Assembly: GCA_900472605.1 (NCBI GenBank)
Contig: UCJD01000005.1
Span: forward strand, 1 to 58,643
Source of the DNA: Hyphomicrobiales bacterium
Lineage (GTDB): Bacteria > Pseudomonadota > Alphaproteobacteria > Rhizobiales > Rhizobiaceae
Direction of reading: 5' to 3'
Length of the DNA stretch: 58,643 nucleotides
Positions 36,385-44,519 of this stretch are shown here, one piece after another. The notes below the pieces were generated by a model. The model did not search any database and had not been told where the DNA came from. It worked only from the letters and a program-made list of their open reading frames with translations. Position 1 is the first letter of the stretch. The number at the start of each line of letters is the position of its first letter. A program made the translations under genes and the position numbers.

Positions 36385-37149
36385 CTATAGTTCACCCGTC
36401 GTACCGGAACCGAGCAGGCGCTCGAACTCGCGCTCGGGAAGCCCATAACAACCGGCCGCAAATCGCTCCAGGCCCTTGCGGTTGATAACGATGATCGTTC
36501 CGCGGTTCGAACGAATGAGTTTGTGGCCTTCGAGGATGTGAAGCGCTGTCGTCACACTCGGTCGACGGATGCCGAGGAGAAAGGCGATGTATTCGTGCGT
36601 AATCTCAAGGACGTCTGCTTTCACCCGATCGTGGCACATCAGGATCCAGCGGGCCAACCGCTTCTCGACACGAAATTTGGCGTTGGCGAGCGCCGTGTAA
36701 GAGACCTGGACGGCGAAAACGTGCATGAACTTGATGAAAGGGATTTGAAGCGTGGCGCTTCGTTCCGTCGCCTCGCGCATCCTGGCCACGGCGATACGAT
36801 ATCCGCGGCCAGCAACCTGCATTTCTATCAGGTATGGAACCACGGTGTCGCCAATGACCGTTGATGTCGGCACAAACCCTTCGCTGCCAAACATACCGGC
36901 CTCCGCCTTCTTCCCGTCCGGGAGCACGCTCATAACGGCGCCGATACCGCTATCGGGAAAGTAGACGTACTCAAGCAAGGTGTCAGGGCGAGCGATTGGG
37001 AATCGGGAAGGCATTTCGACTTCTTCCAGATATGGTGCCAGAAGCGAAAAATCCTGGTCGCTCAAGGATCGCAGAATCCGGTTGGACATCTGTGTTTTTT
37101 GCATTCGTTCGATCAACTCCGCCTGTCGATGCGCGTTCGGCTCTGACAC
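36385..37149 (-). CDS. Crp/Fnr-family regulator (paralogue)
   Basis: 254 residues. The beta-roll contains LEYVYFPDSGIGAVMSVLPDGKKAEAGMFGSEGF, a roughly 20-residue helix follows, and the recognition region is ITHEYIAFLLGIRRPSVTTALHILEGHKLI. The FG-x-EGF and VRRPSVTTALH-type signatures are shared with the regulator at 34968-35681. No FNR-type cysteine cluster is visible. Its start overlaps nothing, and a weak upstream gap follows. Confidence 0.87.
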   Translation of the reverse strand: MSEPNAHRQAELIERMQKTQMSNRILRSLSDQDFSLLAPYLEEVEMPSRFPIARPDTLLEYVYFPDSGIGAVMSVLPDGKKAEAGMFGSEGFVPTSTVIGDTVVPYLIEMQVAGRGYRIAVARMREATERSATLQIPFIKFMHVFAVQVSYTALANAKFRVEKRLARWILMCHDRVKADVLEITHEYIAFLLGIRRPSVTTALHILEGHKLIRSNRGTIIVINRKGLERFAAGCYGLPEREFERLLGSGTTGEL

Positions 37150-37555
37150 ACCGCATTATCAAATTGTCAGAACAACTCGGACGACAAGGTCGAAGGACGA
37201 AAATGCTCGCTGGTTACCTGCGTGACGGCCAACGGTTGCCCGCTGCTTTTGAGCTACATTCGCGCCACGAGCTGACTTTTGGTGCTCCCGGCCACCTGGG
37301 CCGGACACACCGTGTTTATACAAAACGCCAACGTCCACCGCCTATCCATGCCCTGCCACCTGCATGAATGTCCGGTCAGGCGTCGCGTCGGCGCCAAGTA
37401 CGATATATGGGCGGCGGAGATGTCTTCGAAACCAAAACTGGAAACTGGCGCGGCGACCGAAGTCGGTACCATTGATGGGGTAGACGGGGCGTCCTGAAAG
37501 TGCATGGTCCTGAAAGCGCATCGTCGCACGACCTGCTGAAACCTCCTTCAGCCAC
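37150..37555. other. 406-bp gap without a supported gene
   Basis: Overlapping frames run on both strands but none has a ribosome site or recognisable family. It probably contains the promoter of the Crp/Fnr gene at its left edge. Nothing else was seen. Confidence 0.4.
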
Positions 37556-38095
37556 TCAGCGCCCGGACTGCGCGGGGAACTCAAGCTTTCCGACATTATA
37601 GCCGAGTTGGCTCGCCTTGCGGATCATCACCTTCAGTTTTGCTTTCGACGGCACGGAGCGAGCGTAGATCCAGAGGTTCCGCATCTCGGGATCGGCACTT
37701 ATGAACCAATCCTTGTCGGGGGATTTGTAAAGAACCCAATAGTTGAATGTTATGAAGAGCGGGTAGCGGACCCGCATCTTGGCATTGCCGTGCTCGAGGT
37801 CGCGGATCCTTCCATCGCCATTGACGGTCTTCAGTCGTCCGCCGGGGGTGCCGACGTGGCAACCGTCTTCCACCTGGACCTCGCCTCGCGTCTTTCCGGG
37901 CTTGTAGGTCGAATAGCCCGCAACGCAGCCATCGGTCAGCCACATGGGCCGGCGACCGATCTCTAGCCATGTTCCACGATAGTGGTCCATGCCGACCGCA
38001 ACCGGCCGTGGTTCGACTGAGGCTGAAAGGGCTGGGCTGAAGGATGATATCAATGCGACTGCCGCTGCAAAACACCGGCGAGAAATCTTCTGCAT
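37556..38095 (-). CDS. lipocalin-family exported protein (Blc-like)
   Basis: 179 residues with an N-terminal signal peptide (MQKISRRCFAAAVALISSFS, cleavage likely after ALSA). The lipocalin signature is DHYRGTWLEIGRRPMW (G-x-W). The barrel strands include AGYSTYKPGKTRGEVQVEDG, KMRVRYPLF, YWVLYKSPDKDWFISADPEM and LWIYARS. Bacterial lipocalins of this type sit in the outer membrane or periplasm and bind lipids or lysophospholipids. There is no lipobox cysteine at the cleavage site, so the protein is probably soluble. It ends the four-gene operon with the methyltransferase, which suggests it handles the modified lipid. Confidence 0.85.
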   Translation of the reverse strand: MQKISRRCFAAAVALISSFSPALSASVEPRPVAVGMDHYRGTWLEIGRRPMWLTDGCVAGYSTYKPGKTRGEVQVEDGCHVGTPGGRLKTVNGDGRIRDLEHGNAKMRVRYPLFITFNYWVLYKSPDKDWFISADPEMRNLWIYARSVPSKAKLKVMIRKASQLGYNVGKLEFPAQSGR

Positions 38096-38140
38096 ACTAC
38101 GCTCCCGTTTGTTCAGACTGGCGCCCGGATCGGCTCGATC

Positions 38141-38665
38141 TCATCTACGTGATATCCCCGCATAGCGGAGGGCAATGAACGCCAACAGGCTGGCGACGGC
38201 GAAGGCATTCAGGTTGAATAGTGTTATGAGCTCCGGTGCAGTCCAGACATGTAGCGGCGCACCGATGAAAATTCGCGAGAACATGAACACGGCGAAGACA
38301 AGCACGGCCATTCCGCGCTGGCACCACTTTTCGTGTGCCTGGAAGGACAGCGCGACAAGCATGATGCAGGCGGCGAAATACAATTCCGTGCCCGAAGCAG
38401 ATCCGAAGAGTTTCGTCTCGAACAAGGTGTCGAACGTGCCGATCAGCGGCAGCGCGATGCGAGCTGCCAGTGGATATCGTCCGGCCAGAAACGGGATCGC
38501 CAGGAAAAGGGGCGCGGAGAGCAGTGTCCCAAGCGATGCCGCCACGCCATTGCCGACCAGATACCAGACATAGACAGGATAGAAAGGCTTGTTCAGAACG
38601 ATGACCCAGGCAACCGTGACGGTCGCCTGCGTGATGGGGTCGCGCTGGTTGGTTGCCTCAGACAT
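38141..38665 (-). CDS. multi-pass membrane protein of the CFA-like operon
   Basis: 174 residues with five to six hydrophobic segments, starting MSEATNQRDPITQATVTVAW. Segments include LLSAPLFLAIPFLAGRY, ELYFAACIMLVALSFQA, GMAVLVFAVFMFSRIFIG and ALLAFIALRYAG-like SLLAFIALRYAGISRR. I do not recognise the family with confidence. The start codon shares a base with the TAA of the upstream methyltransferase, so it is translationally coupled. Location in the membrane and coupling suggest a role in the same lipid modification. Confidence 0.8.
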   Translation of the reverse strand: MSEATNQRDPITQATVTVAWVIVLNKPFYPVYVWYLVGNGVAASLGTLLSAPLFLAIPFLAGRYPLAARIALPLIGTFDTLFETKLFGSASGTELYFAACIMLVALSFQAHEKWCQRGMAVLVFAVFMFSRIFIGAPLHVWTAPELITLFNLNAFAVASLLAFIALRYAGISRR

Positions 38666-39693
38666 TATGTGTTCGGCGCCAGCAGATAGTGACCAACACC
38701 CCAGACATCCCCTTTATCATGCCCGAACAGGCCTGCAGTCGACAGGAAGAATAGCCGCCAGCGACGAAGCCAGAGCGATGCGTCCTTGCCATACACCTTC
38801 GCAAGTATTGGCCGGAGATGCTCAATGTCACGGTCAAAATTCGCTAGCCAGTCCAGTGCCGTGCGGCGATAGTGCGTTCCCGACCAACGCCATTCCTGCT
38901 CTACCTTGAACAGATCGCCAAAGCGGTGTGGCAGGTCGTGTGCGGGCATGATCCCACCGGTAAAGAAGTGCTGGGCGATCCAGTCGGACGGGTCTTCGGG
39001 ATCAAACCTGTAGGAGCGGTCCTTGTGCGTGAAGACATGCAGGAACAGTCTGCCATCAGGCCTGACCCAATTGCGGACACGTTCGAGAAGCGTGCGCCAG
39101 TTGGACATGTGCTCGAACATCTCCACGGACACGATACGATCAAACTTAGCCTCCGTGGCGAATTGGTTCATGTCGGCGGTGATGACGTCGAGGTTGGTCA
39201 AACCATCCCTACGCGCGAGGTCGAGAATATGGGCGCGCTGCGAGGTCGAGTTCGAAACGCTCGTGATGCGTGAGGCTGGAAAGCGCCGTGCAAGATAAAG
39301 CGAAAGCGAACCCCAACCACAGCCGAGCTCAAGGATGGTCATGCCGTCCTCGATCGCGGCATTCGAGACCGTGTCGGCGAGAGCCAGGATTTCCGCTTCC
39401 GCGAGCGTCGTATCAGGCGTTGCATAAAGGCAACAGGAGTATTTGCGCTGCGGGCCAAGTGCCACCGCGAAGAAGTCGGCCGGCACCTCATAGTGTTGAC
39501 GATTGGCCTCGTCGGTGTGGGTCGCAACCGGAAAGCGGTCCATGATCTGGACGAAATCGCGCTCGGTGTTCGCTGTCGTTGTCGCGAGCTTGCGCTTGGT
39601 GCGCGCGCAGAGAAAATCGATGCCGGCCAGTGTCATTGCGTCGGTGAGCGGCGCTCGCTCGGCAGTGTTGATGACGAATGCCAGCATGTTCAT
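38665..39693 (-). CDS. cyclopropane-fatty-acid-synthase-like SAM methyltransferase
   Basis: 342-residue methyltransferase of the CFA synthase superfamily, shorter than the roughly 380 residues of classical CFA. The SAM-binding loop is ILELGCGWGSLSLYLARRFP. The substrate-facing YSCCLYATPDTTLAEAE, the FDRIVSVEMFEHM motif and the C-terminal YRRTALDWLANFDRD are typical of the family. It should methylate unsaturated acyl chains of membrane lipids. It overlaps the DUF1295 gene (ATGA) and the membrane protein gene, forming one coupled operon with a lipocalin. The product, whether a cyclopropane or another modified chain, cannot be told from sequence. Confidence 0.85.
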   Translation of the reverse strand: MNMLAFVINTAERAPLTDAMTLAGIDFLCARTKRKLATTTANTERDFVQIMDRFPVATHTDEANRQHYEVPADFFAVALGPQRKYSCCLYATPDTTLAEAEILALADTVSNAAIEDGMTILELGCGWGSLSLYLARRFPASRITSVSNSTSQRAHILDLARRDGLTNLDVITADMNQFATEAKFDRIVSVEMFEHMSNWRTLLERVRNWVRPDGRLFLHVFTHKDRSYRFDPEDPSDWIAQHFFTGGIMPAHDLPHRFGDLFKVEQEWRWSGTHYRRTALDWLANFDRDIEHLRPILAKVYGKDASLWLRRWRLFFLSTAGLFGHDKGDVWGVGHYLLAPNT

Positions 39694-40490
39694 TCTTGAT
39701 CTCCAGGAAGAGTGGACTTGCGAGGACCTGGGAAGAAGGCGTTGACCCGGTGCTGCAGGGCACGGAATTTGCCGCCGCGCGAGCGCAGCATGTGGTCTTC
39801 AAGAGGCGGAATGCCGGAAACATGCACCAGCAGCCAATACATCATAAGCGGCGCGAGCAACGACAGCCCATCCGACATCGATCCTGCCGACGCAAACAGC
39901 GGCCAGCAACACCAGAAAAGCCACTCGAAGAAGTAGTTGGGATGGCGCGAGTACCGCCAGAACCCGACCTCACAGACTTCCGTCTTTGCCGCCGACGTCC
40001 TTCGAAATCGGGCAAGCTGGGCGTCTGAGATGGCTTCGCCGCCCAGCGCGGCGATCGCAACCAATATGGCCAGAACGTCGATGGCCCCTGGAAACGGCCC
40101 CTCACTAGCTGCAGCGAGATAGACGGCTAGAACGAGAACGAACGCGACCAATGCCTGTATCTGCAGGAAGAGGAACAATCGCCATTCGGCGCCGTCCCCC
40201 CAATCTTCGATGAGTTTCGCATAACGGGGATCTTCAGCGGCACCTCTTGTGCGCGAGCCGATGTAGCTTGCGAGCCTTAGCGACCAAGCACAGATCACGA
40301 TCACAAGAACAACCCTGCGTTCGAAGTCGCCACCGGCAAACGAGACGGCGACAACGCCTCCGACACCCACAGCAGCTGACCATATTGTGTCGATCCAGCC
40401 GCTCTTTCCGGTCGAGCGTTGTATTGTCCATGCACCGGCCATGGCCAGTGACAAACAGATTGCTATGACGACCAGGAGCAGAATGTCCAT
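39690..40490 (-). CDS. DUF1295 membrane protein (steroid 5-alpha-reductase-like)
   Basis: 266 residues with about seven hydrophobic segments. The C-terminal DUF1295 signature is complete: GFWRYSRHPNYFFEWLFWCC, then LMMYWLLVHVSGIPPLEDHM. The N-terminal region has SGWIDTIWSAAVG. The C-terminal fold is shared with isoprenylcysteine methyltransferases and steroid reductases, where it binds a cofactor and a lipid substrate. As first gene of the operon, overlapping the CFA-like gene, it is a good candidate for a reductase acting on the same lipid; this is inference from family and position. Confidence 0.88.
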   Translation of the reverse strand: MDILLLVVIAICLSLAMAGAWTIQRSTGKSGWIDTIWSAAVGVGGVVAVSFAGGDFERRVVLVIVICAWSLRLASYIGSRTRGAAEDPRYAKLIEDWGDGAEWRLFLFLQIQALVAFVLVLAVYLAAASEGPFPGAIDVLAILVAIAALGGEAISDAQLARFRRTSAAKTEVCEVGFWRYSRHPNYFFEWLFWCCWPLFASAGSMSDGLSLLAPLMMYWLLVHVSGIPPLEDHMLRSRGGKFRALQHRVNAFFPGPRKSTLPGDQE

Positions 40491-40752
40491 CAGCCTTCCC
40501 GTGTGGCCCCGAATGTGGGTCTTGCCTGTACGGGAGGCAAAGCCTGCTAGTTTTATTCCGGAGGAAAAAATCTCCGAAAATCATCGTCTTCTATGAAACT
40601 CGCCATCTCTGCATCCTGGGCGTCAGGAAGTCCCGTTGTTTCTGCATCGCATAATCACAGGCGCGTGATGGCTGGAACAACTCGCCGCGAAGCTGCGAAA
40701 AGGCATGTGACCCCGTCGCATGGTGCGGCGGGCAGCATTTGGGAGGCCCACC

Positions 40753-41031
40753 ATGAATATGCGTCTTTTCACCACCTTCTCCAGTGTCGCGCTTATCGGA
40801 ATTTCTCTGATCGCTGGCGGCGCCAGCGCACAGTCGAGCATGAATTCGATGAAGAAGCCGGACAGCATGAAATCGAACTTGACCGGGACCGACAATATGA
40901 TGTCCGGGTCCATGAAGGACAACAGCAAGAAGATGGGCGGCACGAAAGCCGACTGCGTGCACAAGGCCGGCATGCAAAAAGACAGCATGAAAAAGGCGGA
41001 CATGATGAAGCATTGCGATGCTATGAAGTGA
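40753..41031 (+). CDS. exported MXKDX-repeat protein
   Basis: 92 residues from the ATG at 40753. The signal peptide is MRLFTTFSSVALIGISLIAG, ending in ASAQ, followed by a Met/Lys/Asp-rich region with repeated M-x-K-D/x units (SMNSMKKPDSMKSN, GSMKDNSKKMGG, MQKDSMKKADMMKH). This matches the pentapeptide MXKDX repeat family. Such secreted, Met- and His-bearing low-complexity proteins have been speculated to bind metals, but no function is proven. Two cysteines (ADCVHK and KHCDAM) are present. A strong stem-loop follows eight bases after the stop. Confidence 0.8.
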   Translation: MNMRLFTTFSSVALIGISLIAGGASAQSSMNSMKKPDSMKSNLTGTDNMMSGSMKDNSKKMGGTKADCVHKAGMQKDSMKKADMMKHCDAMK

Positions 41032-41378
41032 TGGTGTCGCGCTCCTGCTGTTGTCCCGCAGGAGCGCCGCCCTTCATGCTCTCTCGTATCTCCTGATCTA
41101 ATCCTGTCTATCGCCAAACGCAAACGCGGGGCCTTGTCTCGGTCCGGCGGAACCTCTCGAAATTAATCTGCCCGCCATGAAACTCCTGGCCTTCTGCCCT
41201 CGTACAAGTGTCGAGGCAGCGCAATCGAGCCGCCGGGGGCAGGTATCGATAGATACTCAGGGATCGAGGGGCGGATAGCCGGAAATTCAAGACTGCGATC
41301 GTTGGCATTGGGTTCCAGGTCATGTCGAGCTCGACACGGTCGAGCATGCGTGAGAGACCGCCGAGAGGAAAGACGAGC
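41032..41378. other. 347-bp gap beginning with a strong stem-loop
   Basis: The stem-loop 41039-41067 is described separately. The rest, up to the DUF2147 start, shows no supported gene. GAGAGGAAAGACGAG at its end is the ribosome site of the next gene. Confidence 0.45.
41039..41067 (+). terminator. candidate terminator after the MXKDX gene
   Basis: GCGCTCCTGC and GCAGGAGCGC form a perfect 10-bp stem with a 9-base loop, starting eight bases after the stop codon. The following bases (CGCCCTTCATGC) are not a strong T-run, so it may also act as a 3' stability structure. Confidence 0.6.
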
Positions 41379-41750
41379 ATGATGAAGATGACACTAGCGG
41401 CAATCGTGTCCGGCCTCTGCGCCTTCACCACGGTCAATGCTGCCGATATCGACGGCCAATGGGCGCGCGGCGATGGCAACGCCAAAGTCCGGATCGCTAC
41501 CTGCGGATCGGACATCTGCGCGACGAACACCTGGATCAAGCCAGGGACTCCCAAGGAAAAGACGGGCGACAGGCTGGTGATGACCATTAATCCGGACGCC
41601 GATGGAGTGTACGCCGGAACGGCCTTCGATCCGCAGCGCAATCTGACCTACAAGCTGACAGTGACAGTCAATGGAGACAAGATGACCACAAAAGGGTGCG
41701 TCGTAGCCGGGCTGCTATGCAAGGGCGTCGATTGGACTCGGATCAACTAA
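41379..41750 (+). CDS. DUF2147-family exported protein
   Basis: 123 residues starting MMKMTLAAIVSGLCAFTTVN, with a signal peptide ending in ANA-like VNAA. The mature part has the DUF2147 hallmarks DIDGQWARGDGNAKVRIATC, a disulfide-type CGSDICAT, and GWTAF-like YAGTAFDPQRNLTYKLTVTV, ending in GCVVAGLLCKGVDWTRIN. This is a small periplasmic beta-barrel protein of unclear role. AGAGGAAAG precedes the first ATG. Confidence 0.85.
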   Translation: MMKMTLAAIVSGLCAFTTVNAADIDGQWARGDGNAKVRIATCGSDICATNTWIKPGTPKEKTGDRLVMTINPDADGVYAGTAFDPQRNLTYKLTVTVNGDKMTTKGCVVAGLLCKGVDWTRIN

Positions 41751-41782
41751 ACCTAGAGGATCGAGCGGTTATGGAGGTTGGC

Positions 41783-42204
41783 GTGAAACGTGTTCTCGTA
41801 GCCTTTATCGTCACGCCACCCCTTTTTGTCGCGATCGACCCCCTTGTTGAACGCTATGGCAAGCACGCTCAATCGTCCAGTCATGGGCGGCATGCTGATT
41901 GAAGATTTCAGAGTTGCGACGGCTGTTGCCTCTTATCCGCTTAATGTCGCCGTGCTGACGTTTCGCGGGCAGGCCCGGATTGGAAAAGGGTTCATCGCCA
42001 TCGGCTGCGGTTCATGGGGCCATTATCGGTGCTACGGCCTATGCGACCTACGGCCTGACCAACAAGGCAACCTTGAAAAGCTGGTCCATGGCTCTCACAC
42101 GGGCTGATCTCGCCTGGGATCGGTTTTGTCTGGAGCGGCTGACTTCATCGGCTTCTGGATTTCGCTTTGCGGCCGTTCAGCAGGCGAGCGAAGGGAAAGC
42201 TTGA
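41783..42204 (+). pseudogene. DUF2177 membrane protein broken by frameshifts
   Basis: The start GTG at 41783 with GGAGG upstream reads KRVLVAFIVTPPLFVAIDPL. The protein then jumps frame to NAMASTLNRPVMGGMLIEDF and jumps again to AAVHGAIIGATAYATYGLTN then KATLKSWSMALTRADLAWD. Its C-terminal SGAADFIGFWISL is in a third frame. These pieces in order make a typical DUF2177 membrane protein of about 135 residues. At least three shifts are needed, so it is not functional as written. Confidence 0.75.
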
Positions 42205-42497
42205 CCCCGCACTTATCCTTGTCCAGTGAGGAGCTTCTTCAATCCATAAGAGCAACGCAACTACTGGCATCCGAGCGGCAGTCGAGGAAGGTGGTTGCAC
42301 AACTATCGATCGACAGGCGTTGTAAGATGATAAAGGATGACCTGGATTGCTCACGACTGCTTGGCCATCCACCTAAGCGTGAAAGTGGCCTCAGAGTGAT
42401 ATCGTCTGCAATGTTCTCGCTCATAGTGCTCGCCCTACTCCATGGAGGCATCCACTTGCGCGGGTGAAACTCTCTTTCATCAATAGGGAGAGAAGCA

Positions 42498-42707
42498 ATG
42501 GCTAGCGTCAGGGGAAAAAGATACTTCGTTTTCGCCGGCGACCACGCGAAAATGGCCGGGGGATGGAGTGATTTCATCGCTGCTTCGGATTCAGCGGATG
42601 CCGCTATCGCTAAAGCCACCGATGCAATGCGACTGTATGGAAAGCGTGCATGGGCGCAGGTCATCGATACGGAAGTGTCTTTGCCTGTATGGCAAGAGGG
42701 TTTGTGA
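42498..42707 (+). CDS. small hypothetical protein (69 aa)
   Basis: MASVRGKRYFVFAGDHAKMA followed by GGWSDFIAASDSADAAIAKA and a C-terminal RAWAQVIDTEVSLPVW. GGGAGAGAAGC precedes the ATG, a good ribosome site. I know no family. The composition looks like a normal compact alpha/beta protein. It ends where a monooxygenase remnant begins. Confidence 0.55.
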   Translation: MASVRGKRYFVFAGDHAKMAGGWSDFIAASDSADAAIAKATDAMRLYGKRAWAQVIDTEVSLPVWQEGL

Positions 42708-42710
42708 GCT

Positions 42711-42930
42711 CCAACGCGGACGACAAGACCGCCGCGCAGTTCGACGTCTACGAACTCACCGCCGAGGGTTCAGACCGACGAACTCGAAATCCTATAGGAA
42801 GATCTGGCGTGCATCTTCTGTGACGCTTGCGGTGATGGCATGGAGTTCAAGTTCGATGATGCCACCAAAGCCGTTGCATAGACCGGAGCATCGTTCAAAA
42901 GCGGCGCTCGTGCGGAGTTCGATCGTTGCG
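42711..42930 (+). pseudogene. decayed fragment of an FAD-dependent monooxygenase
   Basis: The DNA aligns by eye with the intact monooxygenase gene at about 57595-57815. Shared stretches include GCGGACGACAAGAC, GCGCAGTTCGACGT, CTCGAAATCCTA and GGAGTTCGATC, in the same order and spacing. Frameshifts and stops break every frame. It is therefore a remnant of a homologue from the middle of that gene (around residues 86-160), lacking both ends. Confidence 0.7.
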
Positions 42931-42996
42931 AGCTTATGTTCCGCATCGAGGCCTCTGGCAAGGCGACCGTTATCCACGCAATCGATGCCTCCTTCG

Positions 42997-43653
42997 TTAC
43001 AGCTTTGCGCCTGACACGCCGCGGATTCTGTGAAGGTCTGCCTCTGTATCGACGTCAATGACGGCCGCTTCCCCAATCTCGACCTCCAGTATGTCGATGT
43101 CAGAGCTCTCGATCAGCCCCTTGGCGCCGCGATCTCCCTGCAATGTCAGAGCCTTCTGATAGAGCGCCTTTGGTAGGATCACCGGATTACCAGGAGTACC
43201 AGCGTGGCTTGCGCGGATGACCGAGCCCCCTTCTGAGTTTTCGAACGCCATGATCAACTGATTTAGGTCCTCCACCTTGATAGCCGGCATGTCCGCCAAG
43301 AGGATGAGAGTTCCGTCGTGGTCCATCGCTCCGGGGATTTTTAGCCCGGTGACCAAGGAGCTCGCCATGCCGGAGGTATATGCGGAATTGAACGCGACCG
43401 TGATATCGAGGTCGGCAAGGCAGTCCTCGATTTCCTCATGTCGAAATCCGGTTACCGCATACACGTGCTCGGCTTTGCTTCCAATGGCCCGCAAGGCGAC
43501 ACGCCGCACGAGCGGAATGCCGTCAAAATTCGCGAGCAGTTTATGGCCGATATCAGGCGTCATCCGACTCGATCTGCCAGCGGCAAGGATTACGATCGCA
43601 ACCGAAAGGTCGCGACTGCGTGGACGACCTGGAAAGTCTTGTTCGCTGGGCAT
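42997..43653 (-). CDS. mocA: molybdenum cofactor cytidylyltransferase (MocA-like)
   Basis: 218-residue nucleotidyltransferase of the MobA-like fold. The nucleotide-binding N-terminus is VAIVILAAGRSSRM, followed by the substrate lysine region GHKLLANFDGIPLVRRVAL, the metal-site LILLADMPAIK and the late GTPGNPVILP. MocA attaches CMP to molybdopterin to give the MCD cofactor used by xanthine-oxidase-family enzymes such as PaoABC. It lies 39 bases downstream of tetR on the same strand, and the Mo enzyme it would serve is divergently encoded next door. Confidence 0.87.
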   Translation of the reverse strand: MPSEQDFPGRPRSRDLSVAIVILAAGRSSRMTPDIGHKLLANFDGIPLVRRVALRAIGSKAEHVYAVTGFRHEEIEDCLADLDITVAFNSAYTSGMASSLVTGLKIPGAMDHDGTLILLADMPAIKVEDLNQLIMAFENSEGGSVIRASHAGTPGNPVILPKALYQKALTLQGDRGAKGLIESSDIDILEVEIGEAAVIDVDTEADLHRIRGVSGAKL

Positions 43654-43692
43654 GCCGCACGCTCCATTCGTATCTTCGGCGACTGCCGATCA

Positions 43693-44292
43693 TCAGACCT
43701 TCGGGCGAGCGCGCAACCCGTCCATGATCAGCCGAACGATCCTGTGCGCTCGTTCACGCCAGTCGGGTGTGTCCGGGATCGAGTAAATGCCGAACAGCGT
43801 GTAGAGAACGTCGCCCGCTACGAGGTCGTCCTTCACCGTACCCGCCTCGATCGCGGCACGAAGAAGCTTGTCGAAGGCCGCGGTCATGCGCGTCGTTCCG
43901 TCCGTAAAGAGAGCGGCGTTTGAGGTGAACAACAGCTTCAGGCTGTTGGCCATGCCGCGTTTTGCCGCCATGTAGCTGACGAAGCGGTGCATCCACTCAT
44001 CGAGCGCAATATCGGGTGCCTTTTCGGCCAAGAGTTCGACCGCAGCGCCAGTGAGCAATTCCAGTTCGCGTCGATAGACTATCTCAACGAGATGTTCGCG
44101 GGTCGGAAAGTGTCGATAAAGAGTACCGATGCCGACGCCCGCTCGCCGGGCAATCTCTTCAAGCGAAGCATCCGCGCCGCGTTCAGCAAAGGCTTGCGAG
44201 GCAACCTCGACCAGTTTGGCGCGATTGCGTTGCGCATCGGCACGTAACCGCGGCTGCTCCGGCGCTTGCGATGCATCCTCTTTCGGTAACAA
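43693..44292 (-). CDS. TetR-family regulator of the molybdenum hydroxylase module
   Basis: 199 residues starting from a TTG at 44292 (LPKEDASQAPEQPRLRADAQ); no better start is seen. The helix-turn-helix is FAERGADASLEEIARRAGVGIGTLYRHFPTREHLVEIVY, a textbook TetR N-terminus. The rest is the helical ligand domain. The perfect 20-bp palindrome at 44343-44362 lies between it and the divergent xdhC, as expected for an autoregulated repressor controlling both directions. The ligand is probably an aldehyde or a related substrate of the hydroxylase, by inference. Confidence 0.88.
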   Translation of the reverse strand: MLPKEDASQAPEQPRLRADAQRNRAKLVEVASQAFAERGADASLEEIARRAGVGIGTLYRHFPTREHLVEIVYRRELELLTGAAVELLAEKAPDIALDEWMHRFVSYMAAKRGMANSLKLLFTSNAALFTDGTTRMTAAFDKLLRAAIEAGTVKDDLVAGDVLYTLFGIYSIPDTPDWRERAHRIVRLIMDGLRARPKV

Positions 44293-44342
44293 TTTTCCAC
44301 CCCACGACGAGGCTTGACGAAACTTCGCCAGCCACTACCTAT

Positions 44343-44362
44343 AAACGGAGGCGCCTCCGTTT
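44343..44362. promoter_or_regulatory. candidate TetR operator (perfect 20-bp palindrome)
   Basis: AAACGGAGGCGCCTCCGTTT is fully symmetric. It lies 51 bases from the tetR start and 158 bases from xdhC, in the only divergent gap of the module. Palindromes of this size are usual TetR operators. Confidence 0.75.
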
Positions 44363-44519
44363 GTTTCGGGGTGCCATCCAATTTTCTAGTAAGGATTCGG
44401 ATGGATGTCATGTTCAAACTGGTGGCAAGGGCTGCGAAGTCAACCTGTGATATTCGCGAATTCCAGGTGTTCTCGATGTTTGAGGCCACGCAGGCTGCAA
44501 TCGGTGGGAGCGTTTGACT

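Noticed and set aside
42239..42664. Minus-strand frame of 141 codons between the DUF2177 remnant and the small gene at 42498
   Set aside because: It is antisense to a frame with a good ribosome site and has no recognisable domain.
44314..44517. Small plus-strand frame in the tetR-xdhC gap
   Set aside because: It lies across the palindromic operator, lacks a ribosome site and matches no family.
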